From an uncultured Ruminococcus sp. (GTDB lineage: Bacteria > Bacillota > Clostridia > Oscillospirales > Acutalibacteraceae), in the NCBI GenBank assembly GCA_902767175.1, contig CACXGH010000223.1, positions 1-8,510 of the forward strand: a DNA stretch of 8,510 nt. Reading direction: 5' to 3'. The notes beneath the pieces are model-generated. The model saw nothing but the letters and a program-made list of their open reading frames with translations. It made no database searches and had not been told where the DNA came from. Position 1 is the stretch's first letter; each line of letters opens with the position of its first letter. Both the position numbers and the translations under genes were made by a program. Positions 1 to 5,241 of this stretch are shown in pieces.

Positions 1-80
1 AGGAGCTAAAGCTCCCCGACGTCTGTTGACGGCGTCGCTCGCTCCAATCAAGCGAGCTTGTTGGAGCTTTGCTCCTTGTT
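1..80. repeat. Cluster of short GC-rich inverted repeats at the window edge
   Basis: Four small hairpins follow one another. They are GGAGC/GCTCC at 2-6 and 11-15, CGACG/CGTCG at 17-21 and 33-37, GCTCGCT/AGCGAGC at 37-43 and 51-57, and GGAGC/GCTCC at 63-67 and 71-75. The first and last hairpins share the same arms, so the outer copies can also pair with each other across the block. The composition is more GC-rich than the coding DNA beside it. It lies just past the stop codon of the leftward membrane-protein gene, but no T-run follows on either strand, so it is not a standard intrinsic terminator. It may be one end of an intergenic repeat family or a 3' mRNA-stabilising structure. The element may continue beyond the window. 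Confidence 0.5.
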
Positions 81-85
81 TAAAA

Positions 86-523
86 TCAGCCTTTCTTTCT
101 ATGAGCAAGCTGGTCGACAATATCCTGAAGCTGCTTTCTGCCTTCTGCGTCTTTTACGCTTTTGCCGAGAATACTGTTTTCGGGATCATTGGCAAAATCA
201 TTTACAAGTGCGATAGCAGATACGCTTACACCGATGAAGAGAGAGCTGATAATACAGATAATGCCCAGAATCTTTCCAAATGCAGCTTTGCTGTCTTTTC
301 CTGCCCTTTTAGCCATAATACCGACAACCAGAGCAGCAATTCCCGTTATAAAGCCTGCCAGACAGAATATTACATTTATACCTCCGGAAAGCATAATGTC
401 TGTACCTTCACCGAGGATTTTCAGCTCCTTCATAGGAATACAGGCGAGTACAAGTAATGCTGCTGCAGCTATCGCAAGGCAAAGAGATACAAGCGCTTTT
501 GTGTTCTTTGACTTTTTTTCCAT
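86..523 (-). CDS. Small three-helix membrane protein of unknown function (DUF4190-like pattern)
   Basis: This 145-residue protein has three hydrophobic segments at about residues 9-30, 47-70 and 83-108. The N-terminus is short and lysine-rich, and the hydrophilic C-terminal tail (about 110-145) is charged and probably helical. The stretch joining helices 2 and 3 (Gly-Ile-Met-Ala-Lys-Arg-Ala-Gly-Lys, then Gly-Lys-Ile-Leu-Gly-Ile) resembles small Firmicute membrane proteins annotated as DUF4190. That match is from memory and is only suggestive. No catalytic motif or signal-peptide cleavage site is visible. The ATG at 521-523 has a GGAGGT ribosome binding site 7 nt upstream, and a consensus promoter lies about 40 nt upstream, so the gene is very likely real. 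It diverges from rplS and appears monocistronic. Its function is unknown. Confidence 0.82.
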   Translation of the reverse strand: MEKKSKNTKALVSLCLAIAAAALLVLACIPMKELKILGEGTDIMLSGGINVIFCLAGFITGIAALVVGIMAKRAGKDSKAAFGKILGIICIISSLFIGVSVSAIALVNDFANDPENSILGKSVKDAEGRKQLQDIVDQLAHRKKG

Positions 524-559
524 GTATAAGACCTCCGTATTTTTCGGTTGAGTGATACG

Positions 560-589
560 ATTATATCATACCATTGAAAGTCTTGTCAA
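560..589 (-). promoter_or_regulatory. Sigma-A-type promoter of the leftward membrane-protein gene
   Basis: Read on the minus strand, a perfect TTGACA (-35, 584-589) and a perfect TATAAT (-10, 560-565) are separated by 18 nt. The predicted transcript would start roughly 30 nt before the start codon, leaving a short leader with the GGAGGT ribosome binding site. Both hexamers match consensus, so the gene is probably well expressed. No operator-like inverted repeat overlaps the hexamers. Confidence 0.8.
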
Positions 590-612
590 ACGAGTGACAT
601 GAAAAACCTGAC

Positions 613-671
613 AAAAACGTATTTTTAACGGTAAAAAAACACTTGCATACTAAAAGATAATGTGCTATAAT
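613..671 (+). promoter_or_regulatory. rplS promoter with extended -10 and upstream A-tracts
   Basis: TTGCAT (-35, 643-648) and TATAAT (-10, 666-671) are spaced by 17 nt. A TGC directly before the -10 (663-665) makes an extended -10 element. A-tracts at 613-617 and 633-639, just upstream of the -35, resemble an UP element. This is the expected strength for a ribosomal-protein gene. It faces away from the leftward promoter at 560-589, so the two units share a divergent control region. Confidence 0.78.
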
Positions 672-679
672 ATTAAAGT

Positions 680-792
680 CTTTGAAAACCGCTGCTTGTA
701 GTGGGGTTCAGAGCCCGGCAAAAGCCGTACTTTGAAACGGGCAGTCCTCTGTTCCGTACAGCGTGAACAAGAATGTCTGAAATAACAGGAGG
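680..792 (+). promoter_or_regulatory. Structured 5' leader of rplS, candidate L19 autoregulatory leader
   Basis: About 120 nt separate the promoter from the start codon. An outer helix can form from CTTGT (695-699) and ACAAG (767-771). It encloses a helix of GCCCG (713-717) with CGGGC (738-742), which itself holds a small GGC-AAAA-GCC hairpin (717-726). A second hairpin is CTGT (749-752) with ACAG (758-761). Firmicute rplS genes are known to carry an L19 leader that binds L19 to repress its own synthesis, and the position and size here fit. I worked out the pairing by eye and cannot confirm that it matches the known family model. Confidence 0.5.
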
Positions 793-799
793 AATAAAA

Positions 800-1150
800 A
801 TGGACGCACTTAAGATGATCGCAGCAGCTTCCATGAAGGAAGAAAACAACATCCCTAAGTTTGAGATCGGTGACACTGTAAAGGTCAGCGTAAACATTCG
901 TGAGGGCGAGAGAGAAAGAATTCAGATGTTTGAGGGAACAGTTATCGCACGCAGAGGCAGCGGTATCGCTGAGACCTTTACTGTTCGCCGCTTATCATAC
1001 GGCGTTGGCGTAGAGAGAGTTTTCCCTGTTCATTCTCCTAATGTCGTTGCTGTTCAGGTAGTAAGAAAGGGCCGTGTTCGCAGAAGCAAGCTCTATTATC
1101 TCCGCAGCAGAGTCGGAAAGGCTGCAAAGGTCAAGGAACAAATCAGATAA
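800..1150 (+). CDS. rplS: 50S ribosomal protein L19
   Basis: L19 is a large-subunit protein located at the interface with the 30S subunit, where it contributes to an intersubunit bridge. The 116-residue product matches the usual family length. The diagnostic core is present: FEIGDTVKV (residues 26-34), then REGERERIQMFEGTVIARRG, the FTVRR segment, GVGVERVFP and the C-terminal RRSKLYYLR. The start at 800 is chosen because AGGAGG (787-792) sits 7 nt upstream and the family N-terminus fits there. An in-frame ATG at 773 lacks such a site. The gene has its own promoter and structured leader and ends at an intrinsic terminator, so it appears to be a single-gene unit even though its neighbours are classic rplS-rbgA-rnhB partners. 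Confidence 0.98.
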   Translation: MDALKMIAAASMKEENNIPKFEIGDTVKVSVNIREGERERIQMFEGTVIARRGSGIAETFTVRRLSYGVGVERVFPVHSPNVVAVQVVRKGRVRRSKLYYLRSRVGKAAKVKEQIR

Positions 1151-1159
1151 GCTTTTCGG

Positions 1160-1186
1160 AAAAGGGACATTTTTGTCCCTTTTTTG
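1160..1186 (+). terminator. Intrinsic terminator of rplS
   Basis: The arms AAAAGGGACA (1160-1169) and TGTCCCTTTT (1174-1183) form a 10-bp perfect stem with a TTTT loop. The 3' arm runs into a T-rich tract (1180-1185). It begins 9 nt after the rplS stop codon. This separates rplS from the signal peptidase genes, which therefore need their own promoter or readthrough. Confidence 0.9.
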
Positions 1187-1194
1187 TTATCCGT

Positions 1195-1224
1195 ATCACA
1201 GACTTCAACAGTTAATTATATGAT
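1195..1224 (+). promoter_or_regulatory. Weak candidate promoter for the signal peptidase operon
   Basis: ATCACA (1195-1200, 4 of 6 matches to TTGACA) lies 18 nt before TATGAT (1219-1224, 5 of 6 matches to TATAAT). A promoter is expected here because an intrinsic terminator ends just upstream and a co-directional gene begins at 1312. The predicted start near 1231 would put a 7-bp inverted repeat (CTGCGGC 1233-1239, GCCGCAG 1276-1282) at the 5' end of the transcript. The hexamer match is modest. Confidence 0.3.
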
Positions 1225-1311
1225 AGTTATTCCTGCGGCTGATACTATGCCGGAATATATGTCAGCAGCGCAGATGCCGCAGAAATAGACTTTTACGGGA
1301 GTGTGACACAG

Positions 1312-1878
1312 ATGAAATACAGTGAGATAAGAAAAACGAAAAGATACCGTACCGAAAGGGCAGCAGACGGAAATGCTCTGACAAAAAGCGCTTTTGAAGT
1401 GCTGCTTGTGTTTATTATACTTATTTTTGTTATTGCGGTAGTATTCACTGTCTTTTTCAGAGTCGTTACATTTACAAAGAAGCTTGACGATAAACTGCAG
1501 ACCTACAGCGTTGTTACTGCTTCGGCTGATAATTATCAGAAGGGCGATATTGTATCCGTTAAAACCGAAAATAATATTTCTGCCGGAGAAATAATCGCTC
1601 TGCACGGACAGAAAATAGTTATCGGAACAGACAGGGAAAAGAGCGTTAACTGTGTGCAGTTTGAAGATAAACGCTATTTTACATACGATGAGCTTAAGGA
1701 AAAAATACCGGACCTTACAGTTCCCGAAGGGTATGTACTGCTGAACGGAGATTTTACTTCATCGGAAAAGCTTCTGGTAGGGGAGATAATTCCTCTTGAG
1801 TACATAACAGGCAAAGCGGAATATGTTATATATCCTTTCTCGCTGTTCGGCAGGTCTGCGGATTATATGAAACAATAA
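1312..1878 (+). CDS. Signal peptidase I-like membrane protein lacking the catalytic residues
   Basis: This 188-residue protein has a basic cytoplasmic N-terminus (about 1-27), one transmembrane helix (about 28-50) and an extracytoplasmic domain alignable with the two signal peptidases downstream. Shared landmarks are VVTFT after the helix, YQKGDIVSV (75-83), EIIALHGQ (93-100), VPEGYVLLNGD (137-147) and a C-terminal PLEYITGKAEYVIYPFSLFG. The catalytic residues are not kept. The position of the serine in GxSM is Leu58, the position of the general-base lysine is Gly92, and GDN has become GDF with the SxDSR box deleted. The frame is intact with no stop or frameshift, so this is a diverged paralogue rather than an obvious pseudogene. 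ATG 1312 is preferred because GGGAG (1297-1301) lies 10 nt upstream; a GTG at 1303 is too close to that site. It may act as a non-catalytic partner or regulator, which is inference. Confidence 0.8.
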   Translation: MKYSEIRKTKRYRTERAADGNALTKSAFEVLLVFIILIFVIAVVFTVFFRVVTFTKKLDDKLQTYSVVTASADNYQKGDIVSVKTENNISAGEIIALHGQKIVIGTDREKSVNCVQFEDKRYFTYDELKEKIPDLTVPEGYVLLNGDFTSSEKLLVGEIIPLEYITGKAEYVIYPFSLFGRSADYMKQ

Positions 1879-2068
1879 CAGATCTGTCCGGCACTCGGAA
1901 AAATGTCGTATAGACGAGGAATTTTCGTCAGAGCATGACAATTTTTCACGGGAATACTGTATGTCTTTTAAGAAAAATCTGTATTTCAGTATGTTAATAG
2001 TATCAGACGGTGTTCTGGTGGTTATCGAAAATGTCCGGTGCATCTCGGGCAGAAACGGAGGTGTTGTC
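1879..2068 (+). other. 190-nt gap between the inactive paralogue and the first active signal peptidase
   Basis: No convincing gene is visible. The downstream reading frame stays open back to an ATG at 1961, but that start has no ribosome binding site and would add an unrelated N-terminus. A small hairpin GACGA/TCGTC (1913-1917, 1925-1929) is present without a T-run. A poor promoter candidate is TTAAGA (1968-1973), 16 nt, TATGTT (1990-1995), with 4 of 6 matches in each hexamer. The gap is long for this otherwise compact cluster, so an internal promoter is plausible but not shown. Confidence 0.3.
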
Positions 2069-2650
2069 ATGCTGTCTGAAAGCAAAAATAATAAGTCTTC
2101 GGAAATGGAGAAAGCAGAGGAATTCAGCATTATTCATGTTATATTCGATATGGCGGGTACAGTGCTGCTGTCAATTGTTATTCTGCTGCTTATAATGGCT
2201 TTTTTTGTCAGGCAGGTTACGGTTGACGGATCTTCTATGAATGATACTCTCCGTCATGAGGACAGACTTCTCGTTCAGTGCAGCGGATATACACCTGAGT
2301 GCGGTGATATTGTAATAGTAACTCGCGGTGAACAGCTCGATGAGGCTATAGTAAAGCGTGTAATTGCAACGGAAGGGCAGACACTCAACATAAATTATGC
2401 TACAGGTGAGGTCGTTGTTGACGGCGTTCTTCTGAAAGAAAAATATATCACAGGACCGACTAAGTCCGTTATGGATCCGCTTAGTATGCCGATCGTCATT
2501 CCGGATGGGTATGTATTTGTAATGGGTGATAACCGCAGCCATTCGCTTGACAGCCGTTCGGAAAGAGTAGGGCTTATACCTGTTGAAAATATTATCGGCA
2601 AGGCATTTTTCAGATGGTATCCTATGGATTCCTTTGGAACAGTATCTTAA
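2069..2650 (+). CDS. lepB: Type I signal peptidase, first of two active-looking tandem copies
   Basis: This membrane-anchored serine protease cleaves signal peptides from exported preproteins on the outer face of the membrane. The 193-residue protein has a hydrophilic N-terminus (1-20), one transmembrane helix (about 27-47) and the catalytic domain. Key elements are GSSM with catalytic Ser56, the general-base Lys96 in IVKRVIA, substrate-binding strands around residues 78-84, and GDN (153-155) leading into the LDSR box (160-163). It is the lysine-type (prokaryotic) enzyme. The start at 2069 is chosen because GGAGGT (2057-2062) lies 6 nt upstream and the product begins like its sister; an in-frame ATG at 1961 lacks a site. 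It sits 19 nt before the second copy, which implies co-transcription. In the C-terminal VGLIPVEN...DSFG segment the two copies share 21 of 24 residues, so they are paralogues. Confidence 0.95.
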   Translation: MLSESKNNKSSEMEKAEEFSIIHVIFDMAGTVLLSIVILLLIMAFFVRQVTVDGSSMNDTLRHEDRLLVQCSGYTPECGDIVIVTRGEQLDEAIVKRVIATEGQTLNINYATGEVVVDGVLLKEKYITGPTKSVMDPLSMPIVIPDGYVFVMGDNRSHSLDSRSERVGLIPVENIIGKAFFRWYPMDSFGTVS

Positions 2651-2669
2651 ATAATAAGGAGGAATAATC

Positions 2670-3251
2670 GTGGCAGAAAATACACAAATAAATACAACCG
2701 GAAATAATGAAGAAAAGAAATCAGAAGGCGGAGCTGCAAAATTTGTATTTGATTGGATGGGAACACTGTTCTTTGCCGTTGCTGTAGTATTGCTTATTAT
2801 GACATTCTTTCTCAGACAGGTCACTGTAAAAGGCAGGTCGATGAATGATACCCTTATTAATAATGACAGGCTTATTGTCTCAAACTTTATGTATAAACCG
2901 CAGGACGGTGATATCATCGTTGTAACGCACGGTGAAAAGCTTAACGAGCCTATCATCAAAAGGGTAATTGCTACAGAGGGTCAGCAGCTCAGAATAAACT
3001 ATGAGACAAACGAGGTCTTTGTAGACGGAGAAGTCATTGATGAGCCTTATGCAAAGGGCAGAACGATAGTTCTTCCTAATCCCACAGAGATACCTGATGT
3101 AATACCAAAGGGCTATGTGTTTGCAATGGGCGACAACAGAGAGGATTCCCTGGACAGCCGAAGCACAAAGGTAGGTCTTATCCCTGTGGAGAATATTATC
3201 GGAAAGGCTTTTTTCCGTATGTATCCTTTTGACAGTCTTGGATTTGTATGA
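2670..3251 (+). CDS. lepB: Type I signal peptidase, second active-looking tandem copy
   Basis: Like its neighbour, this is a 193-residue lysine-type signal peptidase. It has an acidic, Asn-rich N-terminus (1-24), one transmembrane helix (about 27-48), and an extracytoplasmic catalytic domain with GRSM (Ser57), IIKRVIA (Lys97) and GDN (154-156) followed by LDSR (161-164). It starts with GTG at 2670; AAGGAGG at 2656-2662 is 7 nt upstream, a strong site that decides this non-ATG start. The segment after TEG and the region around residues 128-145 differ most from the first copy, so substrate preference could differ; this is inference. Nucleotide divergence between the copies is clear throughout, so the duplication is old rather than a recent repeat. 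The next gene, rbgA, follows after 115 nt. Confidence 0.95.
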   Translation: MAENTQINTTGNNEEKKSEGGAAKFVFDWMGTLFFAVAVVLLIMTFFLRQVTVKGRSMNDTLINNDRLIVSNFMYKPQDGDIIVVTHGEKLNEPIIKRVIATEGQQLRINYETNEVFVDGEVIDEPYAKGRTIVLPNPTEIPDVIPKGYVFAMGDNREDSLDSRSTKVGLIPVENIIGKAFFRMYPFDSLGFV

Positions 3252-3318
3252 GCAGGGTGAGAGCAGGCATAAAACGAGAAATGATGATATGCAGGGGCTT
3301 ATGTTCCCTGATGTAAGC

Positions 3319-3346
3319 CGCACAAAGTCCTCAGCGATTTTGTGCG
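3319..3346 (+). promoter_or_regulatory. 8-bp hairpin just upstream of rbgA
   Basis: CGCACAAA (3319-3326) and TTTGTGCG (3339-3346) form a perfect 8-bp stem with a 12-nt loop in the 115-nt gap between the second lepB and rbgA. The sequence after it (CTGTTTAT) is only weakly T-rich. It could be a leaky attenuator, a processing site or an mRNA-stabilising structure. The rbgA ribosome binding site begins 10 nt downstream of the stem. Confidence 0.4.
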
Positions 3347-3366
3347 CTGTTTATATGGAGGAAAAA

Positions 3367-4254
3367 ATGGAGGAACTAAAGACAATACAGTGGTTTCCCG
3401 GTCATATGACCAAAACACGGAGAAGGATAGAGGCTCAGCTAAAGCTCATTGACGCTGTTGCCATACTTCTTGACGCAAGAATACCGTATTCAAGCTGCAA
3501 CCCCGACCTGAGAAGTATTATCAACAATAAGCCGAGACTTGTAATTCTCAATAAATGCGATATGGCAGACTCTGAGGAAACAAAAAAGTGGCTTGCTTTG
3601 TTTAAGCAGAAAGGTATCAGCGCAGTTGCTCTTGACTGTAAAACCGGAAAGGGTATGAACGCATTTATACCTGCCGTAAAAAATGTTCTTTCGGAAAAAA
3701 TCAGTTCATGGAAGGCCAAGGGCATGACGGGCAGAACTATCAAGGTAATGATAGTCGGTATACCGAACGTTGGAAAGTCCTCTTTTATCAACAGAATGGC
3801 AGGGCAGAACCGTGCCAGAGTCGAGGACAGACCGGGAGTTACAAGAGGAAACCAATGGTTTACCGTCAGCAAGGGTTTTGACCTTCTTGATACCCCGGGT
3901 GTTCTGTGGCCTAAATTTGATGATAAGCTTGTCGGTGAGAAGCTTGCGTTCATTGGCTCGGTAAAAGACGATATTCTCGATACCGAGCATCTTGCAGGCA
4001 GACTGCTTGAATATCTCAGAGATAATTTCTGCTCATCATTATGCTCAAGGTATAAGCTTGATGAAACGGAAACAGAGGGGTTACAGGGCTATGAATTATT
4101 GTCGCTTATCGGCAGGAAACGCGGAATGCTTATCTCGGGCGGTGAAATAAATACAGAGCGTGCAGCGGCTGCGGTGCTTGATGAGTTCCGTAATGCCACG
4201 CTTGGAAAAATAACTCTTGATAAGGCAGATGATTGCAGTGACATCAGAATCTGA
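3367..4254 (+). CDS. rbgA: Ribosome biogenesis GTPase RbgA (YlqF)
   Basis: This circularly permuted GTPase acts late in 50S subunit assembly. The 295-residue product begins with the family signature IQWFPGHM (7-14), then DARIP (36-40). The G motifs appear in permuted order: G4 NKCD (62-65), the P-loop GIPNVGKSS (131-139), the G2 threonine near residue 159 in DRPGVTRG, and G3 DTPG (175-178) followed by LWPKF. The C-terminal domain includes the GRKRGMLISGG segment (249-259), also typical of RbgA. It is slightly longer than the Bacillus subtilis protein. The start at 3367 has GGAGG (3357-3361) 5 nt upstream; the ATG at 3355 has none. The frame is open further upstream into lepB, but without a supported start. 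Synteny with rplS and rnhB matches the usual Firmicute arrangement. Confidence 0.97.
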   Translation: MEELKTIQWFPGHMTKTRRRIEAQLKLIDAVAILLDARIPYSSCNPDLRSIINNKPRLVILNKCDMADSEETKKWLALFKQKGISAVALDCKTGKGMNAFIPAVKNVLSEKISSWKAKGMTGRTIKVMIVGIPNVGKSSFINRMAGQNRARVEDRPGVTRGNQWFTVSKGFDLLDTPGVLWPKFDDKLVGEKLAFIGSVKDDILDTEHLAGRLLEYLRDNFCSSLCSRYKLDETETEGLQGYELLSLIGRKRGMLISGGEINTERAAAAVLDEFRNATLGKITLDKADDCSDIRI

Positions 4255-4255
4255 T

Positions 4256-5239
4256 ATGCTGAAATATGAACAGTATTATATACAGCGGGGTTTTAAAGTG
4301 ATTTGCGGAGTTGATGAGGCAGGCAGAGGCCCTCTTGCAGGCCCTGTGTGCGCTGCGGCAGTGATACTTCCCGAAGGGCTTGTCATTGAGGGAGTAAATG
4401 ACTCAAAAAAACTGAGTGAAAAAAAGCGTGAGCAGCTTTTTGATATCATCAGGGAGAAGGCTTCAGCATACAATATCGAGTGGGCAAGTGTTGAGGAAAT
4501 AGAGGAAATGAATATCCTTCAGGCGACAATGCTTGCGATGAAAAGAGCCGTTGAAGGCTTGCCGATAGAGCCTGATGCTGTTCTTGTTGACGGAAACAGG
4601 CGGCCTGCTTTCAATATTCCCTGCTTTGATATCGTGAAGGGAGATTCACTGTCCCAATCAATAGCGGCGGCATCTATTCTTGCAAAGGTAAGCCGAGACA
4701 GGCTGATGAAGGAGCTTGCACAAAAATATCCCGGGTACGGCTTTGAAAAGCACAAGGGATATTCTTCTGAGCTTCACCGTGACATGATAAAAAAATACGG
4801 CCCGTGTGAGATACACAGAATGTCCTTTTTAGGCTCCATACTTGACCCGGATGCACCTAAGAAAAAGACAAAGTCTCAGAAAACAGGAAAAATGGGTGAG
4901 GATTTTGCGGTTTCGTACCTTGAGAATAACGGATATGAAATCACCGCAAGAAATTACCGCTCTGAATTCGGAGAGATAGATATAATAGCGAAGAACAGGG
5001 AAGTAATCGCATTTGTTGAAGTAAAGACGAGAAATCAGTCTGCACTTGACAGACCGTCTGCGTGGGTGGACAGAAGAAAGCAGAAAAAGCTGTTGCAGAC
5101 TGCCTATGTATATATGACTGAAACAGATACTCAGCTTCAGCCGAGATTTGATATAGTCGAGGTGGCTTATAATAATCAGACAAACATACCGCCGCAGATA
5201 GAACATATTGAAAATGCATTCGGTGAATTGGAGGAATGA
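4256..5239 (+). CDS. rnhB: Ribonuclease HII fused to a YraN/UPF0102 nuclease-fold domain
   Basis: The protein has 327 residues in two domains. Residues 1-200 are RNase HII, which cuts at ribonucleotides embedded in DNA duplexes. It shows GVDEAGRGPLAGP (18-30; Asp20, Glu21), VDG (Asp112), KGD (Asp130), ASILAKVSRDR (139-149) and YGFEKHKGY (161-169). After a lysine-rich linker (about 201-210) comes a full YraN domain (211-324). It contains GKMGEDFA, FGEIDIIA (Glu240, Asp242), FVEVKTR (Glu255, Lys257) and RFDIVEV, a PD-(D/E)XK-type core. YraN is usually a separate protein of about 115-120 residues encoded next to rnhB; here no stop or start separates them. The start is uncertain. ATG 4256 overlaps nothing, sits 1 nt after the rbgA stop and fits the family N-terminus, but has no clear ribosome binding site, which suggests translational coupling. 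ATG 4229 and TTG 4217 are in-frame alternatives. Confidence 0.93.
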   Translation: MLKYEQYYIQRGFKVICGVDEAGRGPLAGPVCAAAVILPEGLVIEGVNDSKKLSEKKREQLFDIIREKASAYNIEWASVEEIEEMNILQATMLAMKRAVEGLPIEPDAVLVDGNRRPAFNIPCFDIVKGDSLSQSIAAASILAKVSRDRLMKELAQKYPGYGFEKHKGYSSELHRDMIKKYGPCEIHRMSFLGSILDPDAPKKKTKSQKTGKMGEDFAVSYLENNGYEITARNYRSEFGEIDIIAKNREVIAFVEVKTRNQSALDRPSAWVDRRKQKKLLQTAYVYMTETDTQLQPRFDIVEVAYNNQTNIPPQIEHIENAFGELEE

Positions 5240-5241
5240 TG

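Noticed and set aside
1152..1164. CTTTT/AAAAG pairing that could compete with the rplS terminator stem as an antiterminator
   Set aside because: It is only 5 A/T-rich pairs with a 3-nt loop and is far weaker than the 10-bp terminator stem; it is more likely chance.
1883..2050. Imperfect direct repeat TGTCCGGCACTCGG / TGTCCGGTGCATCTCGG on either side of the 1879-2068 gap
   Set aside because: The match is short and gapped, the two copies are about 150 nt apart, and nothing suggests insertion or excision.
1961..2068. Upstream in-frame extension of the first lepB from an ATG at 1961
   Set aside because: There is no ribosome binding site at 1961, the extra 36 residues do not resemble a signal peptidase N-terminus, and a GGAGGT site is correctly placed for 2069.
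2171..2959. Long minus-strand open frame (262 codons) across the lepB genes
   Set aside because: It lies antisense to two clearly conserved genes and has no recognisable domain; it is a by-product of the coding frame opposite.
3229..3366. Open frame upstream of rbgA reaching back into lepB
   Set aside because: RbgA proteins begin just before IQWFPGHM, the start at 3367 has GGAGG at the right distance, and the extension would overlap lepB without any supported start.
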